Assembly: GCA_019722365.1 (NCBI GenBank)
Contig: JADFUC010002208.1
Location: 1-64,000, forward strand
Direction: 5' to 3'
Length of the DNA stretch: 64,000 bases
Origin: Lithospermum erythrorhizon
Taxonomy: Eukaryota; Streptophyta; Magnoliopsida; Boraginales; Boraginaceae
In this document: positions 23,299 to 34,593 of the stretch, one piece after another
How positions within the stretch are numbered: the stretch's first letter is position 1
How the letters are laid out: each line of letters starts with the position of its first letter
Position numbers and translations under genes: made by a program
Notes under the pieces: generated by a model
What the model saw: the letters and a program-made list of their open reading frames with translations, nothing else
What the model was told of the DNA's origin: nothing
Databases searched by the model: none

Positions 23299-24649
23299 TG
23301 TTGAATAATGGGATTCCATTCCGAACCTATTTTTGAAGATAACAAATTGTTAATCGAACTAATCCCGTTTCAGTGAACATGTATTGGGTTTATTCCTAAA
23401 TAAGTTCGAGTGCTAAAATTGTCGAGATTCGAATCATTGATGAGTCAAACAAGCATAAACCTTTCAAGGAGAAGCTCCGTGTTCATACTTTTTATAAGCG
23501 TTTGTAAGGAAACTTTTTAAGTATTTTGTCGTTTTAAATTTGTGAGTATAGACTTTTGCCATTTAAACTTAATTGTGTTTGAAAAGCGAAGGTCAGCAGA
23601 TTTCAAATCTTAGAAGTATAGATTGATTCATAGTTAAGTCGTACAAATGAGCGTAATGGCATTTTGTTTGAGGTAACCCAAGCGATAGATTATTTTTAAA
23701 TTGACTTACCGTGAACCGTGAGACCTTCCGGCCGAGAGAGGGTCTCGAATACATGATGATCGAGACCCTTGAGACTTGAGTGATACCGATAGGAGTCCGA
23801 TGATCGAGACCACAGACACCTCTCGATAAGATACCTGAAGCGAGCATAGCCACGTTGCCTGTCCGTCGGGGCACCATTCGAGACCCATTACCGTGGGGTC
23901 CACCGATGCAGGCACCGAGCTCAAATTTTTGAAATGCTATATAAGCCCCTCTTTTCAAAACTGAAAGCAACTTTTTCAACTATTTGAACCCTAATTTACG
24001 AGCATTTATTTCTTTGATAAGCAAAAGGCAAAAATTAAATAACTACTTAGCGTTTATTACTTCATAAAGAAATCTTTGTTGAGAGTTTCACTGGTTGTGT
24101 GACAATTCGTTTCATCGAGCATTTATTGTTTGGGTAGAAATCCTTATTAGGAAGCATGGGATTTATTACAGGTTGGGCGGACTGAAATCCCAGAGTGTGT
24201 TCTTGGGTTCCCGATCTAGGTTGATTGGGAGTTGAAATCCTTAGCGGGTAGCTTGGGTCGTTTAGTGGAGACTAGGTGTTTGATAATAGGCTTGAGAGGA
24301 TTTAGCATGTGTAATCAAACATTTAACTGAAAGCGCTAGTTATCTTTGCCAAAATCGAGGTTGGAAAGCCAGGCAGAGTCGGCGATAGGGAACGAGCTCG
24401 CTAATATCTTATTAACAAATTGTATTTCTTCTTCCTTTACTCTTTTACTTTTAAGTCATGCATTTATATTATTACTAATCATTTGTTTTTTATTGTTGAC
24501 TAATCGTTCGAGCAGGATTATCGGGTTATCGCGTTAGAACATATTCTTATTATTTTGTAATTCCGCATTGTTAAAATTAAAACTTCAAAAAAAGGAATAA
24601 TTTAACGTAAACACTTATTATGGCCACTTCAGGTTGAATCTAGGCCTTG
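23299..24649 (+). mobile_element. Left LTR of the Sirevirus-like element
   Basis: It starts TGTTGAATAATGGGATTCC after the CAAAGGGGAG tract and ends at TGAATCTAGGCC, compared with TGAATCTAGGCTAACA in the right LTR. A TATA box CTATATAAG is at 23937-23945. The U3 carries a GGTCTCG/CGAGACC cluster (23717-23888). Shared landmarks with the right LTR include GTTTATTCCTAAATAAGTT, GCGCTAGTTATCTTTGCC and TTATCGGGTTATCGCGTTAG. Confidence 0.85.
23717..23945. promoter_or_regulatory. U3 motif cluster and TATA box, left LTR
   Basis: Five GAGACC or GGTCTC motifs in both orientations lie within about 170 bp (GTGAGACC, GGGTCTCG, TCGAGACCC, TCGAGACCA, TCGAGACCC), about 50 bp upstream of the TATA box CTATATAAG. 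The arrangement suggests repeated promoter elements. Sirevirus LTRs are known to carry repeated CG-rich palindromic motifs; function here is inferred. Confidence 0.6.
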
Positions 24650-24664
24650 ATTAGTATCGGTACA
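24650..24664 (+). other. Primer-binding site of the Sirevirus-like element
   Basis: TTAGTATCGGTACA directly after the left LTR resembles TTGGTATCAGAGC, complementary to the tRNA-Met 3' end, with a few changes. Confidence 0.5.
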
Positions 24665-24829
24665 AATTACGTAAATTAAGCTTAAAATCTTGTAGAAAGG
24701 ATGCATGGGTAGTACTTGGGAATATTGAGTGGCTGGGAACTTTTTGTGTGTGTTGAAGGTAGGTCAGAGTGCGGGGGCACTTGGCTGCTTAGCGGATCAA
24801 ACTATGATTATTAGTGCAAAGCGTTCAAG

Positions 24830-25770
24830 TATCATGTGCAAGCGTCGACTTCCAAATTATGGAGAATAATCGTAGTCCATTCGTTCCATTTAGTATCAAG
24901 TGCTTGAGCCGGGCTCGTAGGAATTTGACCAAAGTGGAAAGGCCAGCATACAAGAGAATTAGGCGCCGCCTTGATAGAAGTTCAATGGAGGATGTGGATA
25001 AAAGAGAGGATGGAGTACTAAGGGATGAGGAACTCAAAAGGTGGAGTTAAATTCCCAGAGGCCATCCGTGTTCTCGCGATGTATGGAATATGCTCGGTTA
25101 AGGGATGCCAGTGGAAGCCAAGAAATATGGGACTTGTTAGAGCACTCTCACATTGGTTTCTAGTCAAGTAGAAACTGAGGTCGACTTTTGACAAGGAATA
25201 TCAAACCTTGATGTATCGGGAGAGTCCGTGAATATGCATCAAGGTTGATACCGTTATATCGACAACTTGGATTCTACAGGGAAGGAAACTTTCTCCTTGG
25301 AAGAAAGTAAATGGAAGAATCATAGAAGCCGTCAATCGAGTTCGGCCAAAGGTTTATTGCAATCAATGAAGCCAAAGATATCAAGATTCTTCGCTCCCGA
25401 GCTGGTTGGTTCATGAAAGCGAAGGAAATTAAATCATGAGAACAAGGCTCGAGAAATAAGGAGACGAAGAAGTGAAAACTCTTTTGTAGCGACCCAAAGT
25501 ACAAAATTCATGAGAAAAGCGAAAGTAGCGAAGGTGATGAAGATATGGCCATGCTTGCTAGAAACTTCAAAGGTTTCTCGAGTTCAAAAAAGGCAACAAT
25601 GATCGTGGTCATAAAACTTCAGAGATATAATGATAATCACGAAAGGAAATCTGTGAAAGAGAAGCGAAGACAAGAAGGGAAAATCAAAGGAAGTCCGCGT
25701 GCTTTGAATGTAACAGCCGGACATTTAGAGACGGATTGCACGTCTAGCCAAGAGGTCGGCCAATAAAACT
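24830..25770 (+). pseudogene. Sirevirus-like gag remnant
   Basis: This would encode the nucleocapsid polyprotein. Pieces in order: a DYELW-like block near 24850; AKEIWDLLEHSH near 25118-25153, typical of copia Gag; REGNFLL near 25279-25299; AINEAKDI near 25360-25383, matching the conserved AIEEAKD stretch; GDEDMAMLARNFKGF (25533-25577), a hallmark of this Gag; then a Lys-rich stretch and a knuckle readable as C-FE-C followed, one frame over, by GHLETDC (25702-25742), a CX2CX4HX4C pattern. Several frames are needed, so it is dead. It sits between the primer site and pol as expected. Confidence 0.8.
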
Positions 25771-26459
25771 TGCATGAGCCACTTGGGATGGCCAGTCAGG
25801 AGTGAGTCGGCTCGAAAGTGGAAACTTGCGGCGTGGTGTGTCTCGTAAGGCGCGCGAGACTCGATGGAGGTACCTCTTGCTCTATTTACTCCTCGGATGA
25901 TGACCTCGCTAGTGATGATGAGAAATCAAGTAGTGATTTTGGCGAGGCCTTCTAAAGAAAGCAACAATTATAACGAGTTATTAGAAAGCTTTGAAAGAAG
26001 AATTACTTAAAAAGAAATAAAAGAACTTTCAAAACTATAAAAACTGCTCGCCAACTTGACTCTCTTGAGAATGAAGTTACTTTGTTTAAGCTTGATTTAA
26101 TTTGAAAAATGGCAGTTTTCTTGAAAAATTGGAGCTTAAACAAAATCTTAAAAAGATTGAGTTGGAAAATGTTGAACTCGAAATCTACCCGACTTAGCGT
26201 GAACAAAACAAGTTAAATGAAATTCTTGAGGCTTCAGCGTTGTCAACTCAACTAAAAAGATTAATTTATTCAACGATAGCTCCTATCACTCTAATGTCGA
26301 CTTCATCATCCGGTATTAAATTAAATGAACGCGTTTCCACTTGCACTTATTGTGAAAAAAGGAAATCATAAATTATTCAAAATGTCCCGTACAGGATTAG
26401 TGAGAATGGGCACCTTATGTCCCCAAGTCTACAAGACTACAAATGGATAAATAAGAAAA

Positions 26460-27100
26460 TCAAAAATACTTACTAACCACACTTGGGACCCAAATCACGT
26501 TAGGTACCTCGAATGAAATTGAAATTTGTGTTGTAGGGCCGCTCGTCAAAGAAGAAAACCTTTGGATGGTGGATAGCCAGATGTTGAGGCATATGGCCGG
26601 GAGAATCATAGCAAAAGCTTGGAAACAAGGCGGTTGGGAAAGCGTAAGGATTACGAAACAAGCAGAAACCGCCAAATCTAGGTAAGGATGTATTGGTAGA
26701 AAAGGTTGTTTCAAAATTAAAAATACTTTACTTGTTGATGGCGTGAGGGTTAATTTGCTAAGTGTGAACGATTGTGTGAAAATGATTATGAGGATTAAGT
26801 TTTCAAAACTATAAGTGTATTATTTCAAATACTTCATCTTCAGAACATTTGTACACTGAAGTTGCTCGATCGAATAATGTTAATTTTGATTCGGTTAGGC
26901 GAGTAACATTGCTTGAATGTGATGCGTGATAAATGATGAGTTTGTGGCGTCGTCGGTTGGGCGTCTTAGTATTGAAATGTTATCTAAGTGCGTAAAAACT
27001 CATGTTAGAGGCCTACCTAATCTCTCCTTGCCAAAAGTTAAACTTTGCGTGCGTGTCGGCTTCATTAAAATGCATAAATGAAATCGTTTAAGCCTTTAAA
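26460..27100 (+). pseudogene. Sirevirus-like protease and pre-integrase remnant
   Basis: WMVDSQMLRHMAG (26571-26610) corresponds to the copia protease active site WYLDSGCSRHMTG; the catalytic Asp is present but the Ser/Thr-Gly next to it is changed. NTLLVDGVRVNLLSV (26723-26767) matches the NVLLVDGLKHNLLS block after the protease. FSKL follows near 26800. LW.RRLG, IEMLSK, KTHVRGLPNL and a degraded CxxCQ motif (26941-27075) are the pre-integrase zinc-binding region. Frames shift between pieces. Confidence 0.75.
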
Positions 27101-27149
27101 TGCTGTTTAGATCGAAGCGAAGTAGTAGCGATTTACTCGTATGAACTTG

Positions 27150-28100
27150 TTTTGGTGAGATGGATATTGAGAGTTTGGAGTGGCTCTGAAAATATATTTT
27201 TGTTATTGTAGACTGATTACTAAAGGGTTTCACCCAGGTAGTGGCGCACTAATATGCGTTTAAAGAGTTTGTAAGTTGTGTAGAAGGTCATGAGCGAAAG
27301 GGATTTAAAATCGAGGCCATAAGGAGCGTCCCAGGAGGTGAGTTCGAAGAAAATGAGGAGTTCGATATGTTTTTGTCAGGGAGTATAGGATCTGACACAA
27401 CTTTTCGGCGCAGAGGCTACACAATGAGCTGGGTAAGTGGAATGAAAGAATACAGGACTATTCAGAAATAGAATTAAAACATTGTTGAATGAGAAGCTGG
27501 CTTGAGAAATCTTTTAAGGGACATCTTAGTGGACACCAGCGTCTTCACGCGTATTGGGTATTTCTAAGACCTGTTCTTGATAAGACTCGCTACAGGAAGC
27601 TTTGGTATACAAAGTAAGATCCTCGTATTGATTGCTTTAAAGTTTTTTGGATGCTTAAATGCTTTATTAAACACAAGATAGTGCAGATAATTTATTATTA
27701 AATCTGACAGAGGCGATCTTTCTTGGTTATTCTGCTTGAGTAAAGGCATATATAAATCTCTGATAAAAAGGATCGGAAGTATTGATGCGAAATCTATTCG
27801 TATTAGCTTTGATGGAATCTAATCCGTTTGTTTGAGAAAGTTGTATTAGATGAGAGGATGATTCATTAGGTGTTAATGTGGATGGGAATTCTCAAAGAAT
27901 TGATGAGCCTGAAACCGAGCATCGAAGCGAGGCGTGATTATGGGGAAGCGAGCTAATAATCATAAATGACCCATGAGATGTGGATGATTATCTCCATGTG
28001 AAGGCGGACACGAAGATGCTTCCTAGGAGGCCGAGAATCATCAAGAATCATCCCCGGATCTGGCGTTAACTTGGTGATATCTCGAGGGAGTAACCTCTTC
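27150..28100 (+). pseudogene. Sirevirus-like integrase remnant
   Basis: AFKEFVSCVEGHERKGFKIEA then IRSVPGGEFEENEEFD (about 27260-27370) is the region holding the second catalytic Asp; the expected IRSDHGGEF reads IRSVPGGEF, so that Asp is gone. A PQQNGVVERK-like remnant is too damaged to call. KSDRGDLSWL (about 27700-27730) resembles the KSDEAIFLGYS end of the domain. Strong indel decay. Confidence 0.65.
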
Positions 28101-28159
28101 GATCCTACTAAATAATGTTTGTCTCCATAGTGCTTTTTTATTATCTCAGTAGTGCCTCT

Positions 28160-29000
28160 TAATATTAAACAAGCTCTAGAAGATCAGTTGGATTTTATCT
28201 ATGCGAAAAAAGAACTTGAACAATTTGAAAGATCTGAAGTTTGGCATTTTAGTTGAAAAAACCTTTTCGATACAAAACCATTATTGGGACTAAATGGGTT
28301 TTTTAGAAATAAACAGATTGTTGTTTTGGTAAATAAAAAGTCGTCTTGTTGTTCAGAAGGAATTATAATCAAGTCGAAGGAATTAGATTTTGATGAAACT
28401 TTTGCTCCGGTGGCTAGGTTGGAATCCGTTCATTACAGCACTTGTTAATCGCGTGGATTTAGTACGCGAATGGATGTCAAAGCGGCGTTTAAATGGTTTC
28501 TTAGATGGGAGGTTTTGCTAAAACAACCTCCGGGTTTTGAAGATCCTAATTATCCTCAAAATCGCGTTTTGAGCCTTTAAGATAAAAGCTTTTCACGGTT
28601 TTAAAGCAAGCACTGAAACACAGTATGAGAGGTTAAGCACACGTTTAGTTGCGAATGGAGTTCGAAGGAAAGAGCTTGATTCAGCGCTTTTCTTAAAACC
28701 AAGAACAAACATGCAAAGCTAGTAGTTCAAATTTATGTCGATGATATTATTTTCGGATTACACTAATGATTTGTTGTGTAGAAGAATTTGCTAAAATGAT
28801 GACAGTGAGTTCGAGATAGGCGTGATGGGAGAATTGAATTCTTCCTCGGACTCCAAATAAAAGCGAAATAATTGGGCCAGCATATTCATAAGCCAAAGCG
28901 AAGTTCGAAAGAACTTCGTAAAAATTGGGATGGAAGATGCAAAGTGATCGAACTCCGGCGTATAGAAGCATCAACAGAAAGCTAGAGCAAGGGCGAAGCT
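28160..29000 (+). pseudogene. Sirevirus-like reverse transcriptase remnant, YVDD kept
   Basis: Pieces in order: ELEQFERSEVWHF (about 28212-28250), IGTKWVF (about 28285-28305), LDFDETFAPVARLES (28384-28428), MDVKAAF (28473-28493), LKQPPGFEDPNYPQN (28516-28560), YERLS-like text near 28626, and VQIYVDDIIFG (28725-28757) with the catalytic YVDD codons at 28734-28745. GVMGELN and FFLGLQIKA-like text follow near 28822-28865. This is the only RT in the window with its catalytic box intact, but upstream and downstream frameshifts make it non-functional. Confidence 0.85.
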
Positions 29001-29029
29001 GATGCGCAGGTAATACGTGAGACAAAATA

Positions 29030-29695
29030 TCGAGGTATGATTGGTAGTGCTTGCTTTTATGCTTACGACACGAACCCGATATTATGTTTCTTGGTGTGTT
29101 TTGTGTACTCGTTTTGGCGTGTCGAAGAGTCGTCTTAGCGGTTTAAAAGGATCGCCGGTCTGCATGAAAGGGACAATTAGTATAGAACTTTGGTATCAGG
29201 TAATGAAGCGAGAGCTTTGAACTTGTGGATACTCGGATGCAGTTTTACTTGGGATCGCCTTGATAGGGAAGAGTCTGATGGGGGACGTATCCTTGGGCAT
29301 GCTTTCCTTTCATATTCATGAAGCAAATAGTGTTAGATTTATCGGCCAGCGAGGCAGCCGGAGAAATATGTAGTGATCGGGGAATTGTGTTGCTCGAAGT
29401 ACTTTCGGATAAACAAACATGGAGGATTTCGGGATCAAATATGAGCAGTTCGGTGTTATGCTTGAAACATAACTTAAAGTGCCATAAATATTGCGAAGAA
29501 TCCGACGCTTTCGAGACCAACAGGCAATTAAATCGTAACCCATCCAAGGGACCGTAATGCCGAAAAAGAAACATTGATCTCGAGTTAGAGTAGGGACAAA
29601 TGGTCAACTTGCGGACATATTCGCTTTGAGCAACTGCAGGAGGGATCAGTTGGCAAGTATTGAGAGCCAAGGGATGCTTGATCTTTAGTAAATAA
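29030..29695 (+). pseudogene. Sirevirus-like RNase H and pol C terminus remnant
   Basis: YRGMIGSACFYAYDTNPI (about 29034-29087) matches the RGMIGSLLYLTASRPDI block after RT. GYSDA near 29226-29240 starts RNase H. Near the end, NGQLADIFAL (29599-29628) matches the DQLADIFTKPL motif that closes copia pol, and coding ends near 29690. Damaged by several indels. Confidence 0.75.
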
Positions 29696-30028
29696 TTTTA
29701 TCTTATCGTACCGTCTTAAATGCTTTGTATGTTGTTTAAATGCTACGTGCTTAAAATTATGTCTATGTTACAATTTATATTGGATGATGAGCCAAATGAT
29801 GAAATTGTCCAAAATGGTTATGGATTCTGGATTGGTTGAGGTTGCTAAGTGGATGTGGGATTATGATTGCGTGTCATTGTTGAAGATATTGATGATTTGG
29901 GATGTTGGTTTGTTGCTTTGATTGGATGTGCTTCGGGTTGTTTTGAGAATACATTGTGGAGATTTGCTTGATGGGGTGATTTGTGCGGGTAATTTGGATG
30001 TATGAATAGTGCTTATGTGTGTGGGAGT

Positions 30029-30425
30029 CGAGACCTCGTGGCCCACTTTAGTCTGAATGAGTCCCGATGAAATGAATGAGGACTTCAATGCAGCCATCGA
30101 GACCAGCCGAGACCATCTTCTCGATGAAGTGCGTCAACGCTCGCTCACGATCGAGACCATCATCGAGACCCTACCGAATGGGTCCCGCGTGGGAGTGTTA
30201 AAAGAACTTGCCCTATATTGTCGCCGGGGCCAGCCAGGGCCCAAAATGCTACCGATGAGGTCTCGGCTCAGGCATACAGTCGGACAGTAGGACCCACTTG
30301 AATGGTGCCGATGCTTGATTATAACTTACTTGATCATGCCCGTGAGACACCAAATGGGACCCCTAGGTCTCGAATGGGTCTCGATGAACTTCGGTCCCCA
30401 TATATACCGTTTAGTACTTAGTTTT
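30029..30425. promoter_or_regulatory. Internal GGTCTCG/CGAGACC cluster, U3-like
   Basis: About nine motifs (CGAGACC, GGTCTCG or GTGAGAC) occur in about 370 bp, followed by CCATATATACCG (30395-30406), which could act as a TATA box. The same motif cluster is otherwise seen in the U3 of both LTRs of this element, so the interior seems to hold a third, promoter-like copy upstream of the possible third ORF. Function is inferred. Confidence 0.5.
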
Positions 30426-30493
30426 TAAACCCATTTTGACAGCGATTCCAAGGATTTCCGATACAATTCACAGATGGATTGAAGAGAGCCAAA

Positions 30494-31940
30494 ATGCTTG
30501 AGCAATTAGTAACATACGAGGTGAAGTTCGCCAATCCACGGGCTTATGAAAATGTGAATCAATTGCTCTCTAGAGGAGGGAAGAGTGGAAGAATTGGCAA
30601 GCCCAATATACTTGATGGATATTACTACGATGGAGGAGATTTGGAGAGATGCTAGATTCAAGAGGAGTGGTGAAATTCCGAAATGGGAGAGGATTCTTTT
30701 TGTAAGTCCTCAGATATCTTCCCGGATTGGGTTTGTTTCTTTTATGAACATGTTTGTTACCACACTTCTAGTAGTAACAATTTAGACAAGTTGGAGTTTA
30801 GTGGTAGATCTTACGAGTATAAGTTGAAAAATTTTAGAGATGATTTGGTTGTGCAGGAAATGGATTTGCGAGTTATCTTGGATATGTGACCTCCCGGTTG
30901 AAATTTAGTCGGTAGGAAAGATGTGACGGGTGGTTAGAATAATGGTGGGGTTTCAAGAAATAGTTATAGGAAGAAAGGAATTGGTTGATTGTCTTAGTGC
31001 TTGCTTGACTGTATCTGGTGAAATTTGGGTTGTGAGAACTTTTTTGTGTCAGTCGGTGAACTTCAGGTAAGGTTCTCGGGATGAAATCGAGTAGGTTGGT
31101 GAACTCACGACTTACAAATTCTTTAAATCGCCCGGATAAATCTACCCTCTTCGTTGCCCCGCTTCGTATGCTTTAGGCCAGAAGCGTCTGGCGACAACCA
31201 CTTCGCTTTAGGGATCTTGCTCAGCAGCGCGTCGCAGAGTCAGGAGGGAGATAGGGTGTTTCCAAGGGTATGCCAAGGGTGGAGGCAGCCCAGAATCACC
31301 AAGGACTATAGGACTTCTTTAACCAATCGACTTTGGTGGAAGTGGGAAAGTGAATAGTGAAGATAGAAAGGCCATCGAGCCAGCATGGGGGAGGAAATGG
31401 TTCGGAGGTAGATGACTTGGAGGATCCGGTGTTTTGGGATGATGAGGATGATAGCTGACGAGGCTGAGGATAGCGAGGGTGATGATGATGATGTAGAGAT
31501 GATGATGGCCGGTGGCGGTAGTGCCATAGGAGTGAAGGTAAAACATTTTGAGACCTGGCGAGGTAAATGACATTGTTAGAGAGCCTTAGTCGTTGAGGAG
31601 AATCAAGGGATTCCTCCATCCAAAAGAAACAAACTTAAAAGATTATGTAAGAAGGAATTATGAGAAATTCCTCTCTTTGTTTTGGCGATGGTAATGTTGA
31701 AAAGTTGAAGGCCCTTGAAAGTATTTGGCTACTTCGGATGATATGAGAGACGAGGTGGGCGATAGGGCCACGGCGTTGCTTGGTCAGTACCTGCTTGATG
31801 GTGCCTACTCTCGGGGATTGGGATCGAAGACTACATCCTTGATGATGATGATGAGGCCAGCGGATGGTATAAGGATCCTTCTTTGGCTTGACCTAGCGGA
31901 GGTCGAAGATCAATTGAAGGGAGCTTGGACGATCTAATCT
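30494..31940 (+). pseudogene. Possible third ORF of the Sirevirus-like element
   Basis: A stretch with plus-strand codon-like text lies between pol and the 3' LTR: a first block MLEQLVTYEVKFANPRAYEN (30494-30553), LSRGGKSGRIGKPN, then EFSGRSYEYKLKN (30793-30831), an acidic block rich in Asp and Glu (about 31400-31510) and an end near EDQLKGAWTI (31905-31934). Some Sireviruses carry an extra, env-like or unknown ORF here. I do not recognise the protein family, and I see no clear signal peptide or membrane span. Several frame changes are needed. Confidence 0.35.
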
Positions 31941-32294
31941 TTGTTTATGCTTATTTATGACTTGTTTAGACTTGTTTTTATACCGCTTTTGTGATGATCT
32001 CAAAGGGGAGAGATATTTAGACTTATGCTTTTGTTGGTTTTACTGTTTTGGTGTTTTAGTTCTCTTATCTTGTATTTTGTTGGATGTTTTTTATAATAAG
32101 AGCTTGTGTTGGTGTTTTATTATACATGGAGTGTGCCGTACTGCTATATTATTAACGACTTGCATTTGCTTATATAGTCATTGGATGTTTTTGTTCATAA
32201 GAAAACTTTGGGAATCTTATGTTGAGGGCGTCGACTTTATGTTTTACATTTTTCTTCCCATAATAAGTCAATTTGTTATCGTCAAAGGGGAGTT
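31841..32294 (+). other. 3' untranslated interior and polypurine tract
   Basis: Non-coding, T-rich sequence ending in CAAAGGGGAG (32283-32292) directly before the LTR start TGTTGAATAATGGG. A second GA-rich tract, CAAAGGGGAGAGA (32009-32021), may be an extra polypurine tract; multiple tracts are known in Sireviruses. It is duplicated at 22840-23298. Confidence 0.7.
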
Positions 32295-33624
32295 TGTTGA
32301 ATAATGGGATTCCGTTCGAACTGTTTTTTGAAGATATGAATTGTTCATCAGCCCAATCCGTTTTGGTGAGCATTGTAGTGAGGTTTTATTCCTAAATAAG
32401 TTGAAGTGCTAAATTGATGAAGGAAATTAGGAGGCTGGGTGATAGGTCGAACAAGCGTGAAGCCTTTCCAGGCTCGTGTTCTTTGCTTTTTTTATAGGCG
32501 TTTGTAAAGGAAACTTTTAAGTATTTTGTCGTTTTTAAATTTGTGAGTATGAACTTTGCCATTTAAACTTAATTGTGTTTTGAAAAGCGAAGATTAAAAG
32601 TAGTTTCAAATCTTAAGTATGGAATTATTAATAGTTAAATGCAATACGAATGGCGTGTGGCGTTGTTTTGAAATTAGCTTGAAACGTCGTTATTTTGGAA
32701 TTAGCGCCATGAACCGTGAGACCCCGCCCGAGAGGGGTCTCGGTCGCGATGATCGAGACCCGCCCGAGACCCCGGGTCTCGATAGGGTCGATAATCCGAG
32801 GACACGGACACCATGACCAGGTCTGAGGCCGAGGCTTATAGCCGTTGCCACAGTCCGTCGGGGCTCGCCAGAGACTCCACGGTCTGATGGGGTCGTCTGT
32901 TCCACTTTTAAACTCAAATTTTATGCGCTATATAAAGCCCCTCTTTCAGAAACCTAAACAACTTTTATGACTATTTGAACTACTAATTTAAGCGTTTATT
33001 TCTTTGATAAGCGAAAGGCAAAAGTCATAACTATAGCATTGATGCTTAATGTCTTTAATTGAGGAGTTTCTAGTTGTGTGACAGTCGTTCATACCAACGT
33101 TTATTGTTTTGAGTGAAATCCTTATTATTGAGAGCATAGGGTTACTATTCTAGGTTGAGTAGTACTTTGAAATCCTAAGAGTGTGTTCTTGGTTAAAATC
33201 TGGGTAGAGATTGGGAGTTGAAATCATGTGGGAATTAGGCTTTAGATTAATTTAGTGGAGACTAGGTGTTTGATAATAGGAGCCGAGGAGATTCTTTGTG
33301 TGTATTCAAACATTTCTTCGGCGCTAGTTATCTTTGCCAAAATCCGAGGTTGGAAGACGGTCGAGCGATAGGGAACCCGAGGCTGTTAATATCTTAATAT
33401 ATTGTATTTCTTCTTAAGCACACTCTTTACTGAGTCATCGTTATATTATTACTAATCATTTTGTTTTTTTATTGACTAATGGATTCTCGAACTTAGGTTA
33501 TCGGGTTATCGCGTTAGAAACATTCTTATTTTGTAATTCAGCATTTATTAAATTAAAACTCAAAAAGGGAATAATTTAACGTAAAACGCCTTCACCCCCC
33601 TACAAGGTTGAATCTAGGCTAACA
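32295..33624 (+). mobile_element. Right LTR of the Sirevirus-like element
   Basis: It starts TGTTGAATAATGGGATTCCG and ends TCTAGGCTAACA. The U3 cluster of GGTCTCG/CGAGACC motifs is at 32717-32800. A TATA box CTATATAAAG is at 32928-32937, followed by CCCCTCTTTCAGAAAC. The terminal TTCACCCCCC stretch (33591-33600) is characteristic of this LTR type. Confidence 0.85.
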
Positions 33625-34440
33625 AATATCACAAAGTTAACCTACCGCTTTCATATAATCAAGGAAAATTCAAGATACCTGTTGTTATTTCTCCACTTTC
33701 AATAGTTATATTTTATATACTCATAGAGCAGGAATAAATCTTAATGGTTTCGATTAAAATCCACACTAAATCGACAAGCTTGCACAAATGCACTTGTCAC
33801 TTTGGAGATATCTACATTGTTATCTTTAGAAGTATAGCTAATACCCCAGGCATAGTATGCAACTGAAACCTTAACTCAAACATATATCTAAGCCTATATT
33901 TCAGCATCTGCTTGGCTTCAAACCCAACTTTATCTTTTTCAGTTTCATCTTGAGAGTGCTATTCCCAATTATAATGCGTATTCTTGCCTCCTATGGCGTC
34001 TAAATATTTTATCATAAGAACCTCCCATCGTTTACATTCTTTTATCTATTTGGCTTGGCAGTATATACTCTTAAATTAAGATAACTTAAATGCAGGTATC
34101 TACTTCAAATCTTTATTTAGTCTACAGACTTGACCATGATTATGTCAGCGTCTGGTTTGATACTTAACATATACTAACTGCGTTTGAATCGACTTTCCTT
34201 CCTTCTGAAATATAAAATTTCGGCATCGTATTCATAGTTAGCATAAACGCCGGTTTATAATTTTTATACTTAATGCCCTCGTTTCAAAGTTATCTCGGCC
34301 GTTAAGCGGCTTCGACTTTTAACCTTAAAAGAGATTATAACTATTAATACTAACTTAGGACCCAAGAAAATCATTAATATTATCAATAATCAACGAGAAA
34401 CCTAATTAGAGCACATAATTTAGAAATGAGGAAACATCTA
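33625..34440. other. Unassigned sequence between Sirevirus-like and family K repeats
   Basis: No protein motif on either strand. It may be decayed interior of the minus-strand family K element to its right, but no gag or pol word was found. Confidence 0.4.
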
Positions 34441-34538
34441 GTATAGTCATTGTAGCGTTAAACAACCAATAAACAATTAATAAAAGCGGATCATCTGAAA
34501 CACCATAGAAAATTTAAACAGCATCAATAACTTGAATG

Positions 34539-34541
<3 letters not shown>

Positions 34542-34593
<52 letters not shown>
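34542..34593. repeat. (AT)n microsatellite in family K copy 2
   Basis: AT units with a single T interruption, in the same position within the repeat as the (AT)16 run of copy 1. Confidence 0.95.

Larger units (their letters stand above)
23299..33624 (+). mobile_element. Sirevirus-like Ty1/copia element with two LTRs
   Basis: The about 10.3-kb unit has LTRs at 23299-24649 and 32295-33624, a primer site at 24650, gag (about 24830-25770), pol (about 26460-29695), a further long interior (29700-32290) with a possible third ORF, and a polypurine tract before the right LTR. LTR length above 1.3 kb, the Gag motifs and the long 3' interior fit the Sirevirus (Maximus/SIRE) lineage. The two LTRs differ by many substitutions and small indels, so the insertion is old. 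All frames are broken. Confidence 0.85.

Noticed and set aside
34486..34505. Possible primer-binding site left of family K copy 2
   Set aside because: In copy 1 the primer site is about 290 bp from the (AT)n run, here only 37 bp, and the sequence aligns better with LTR-internal text of copy 1.
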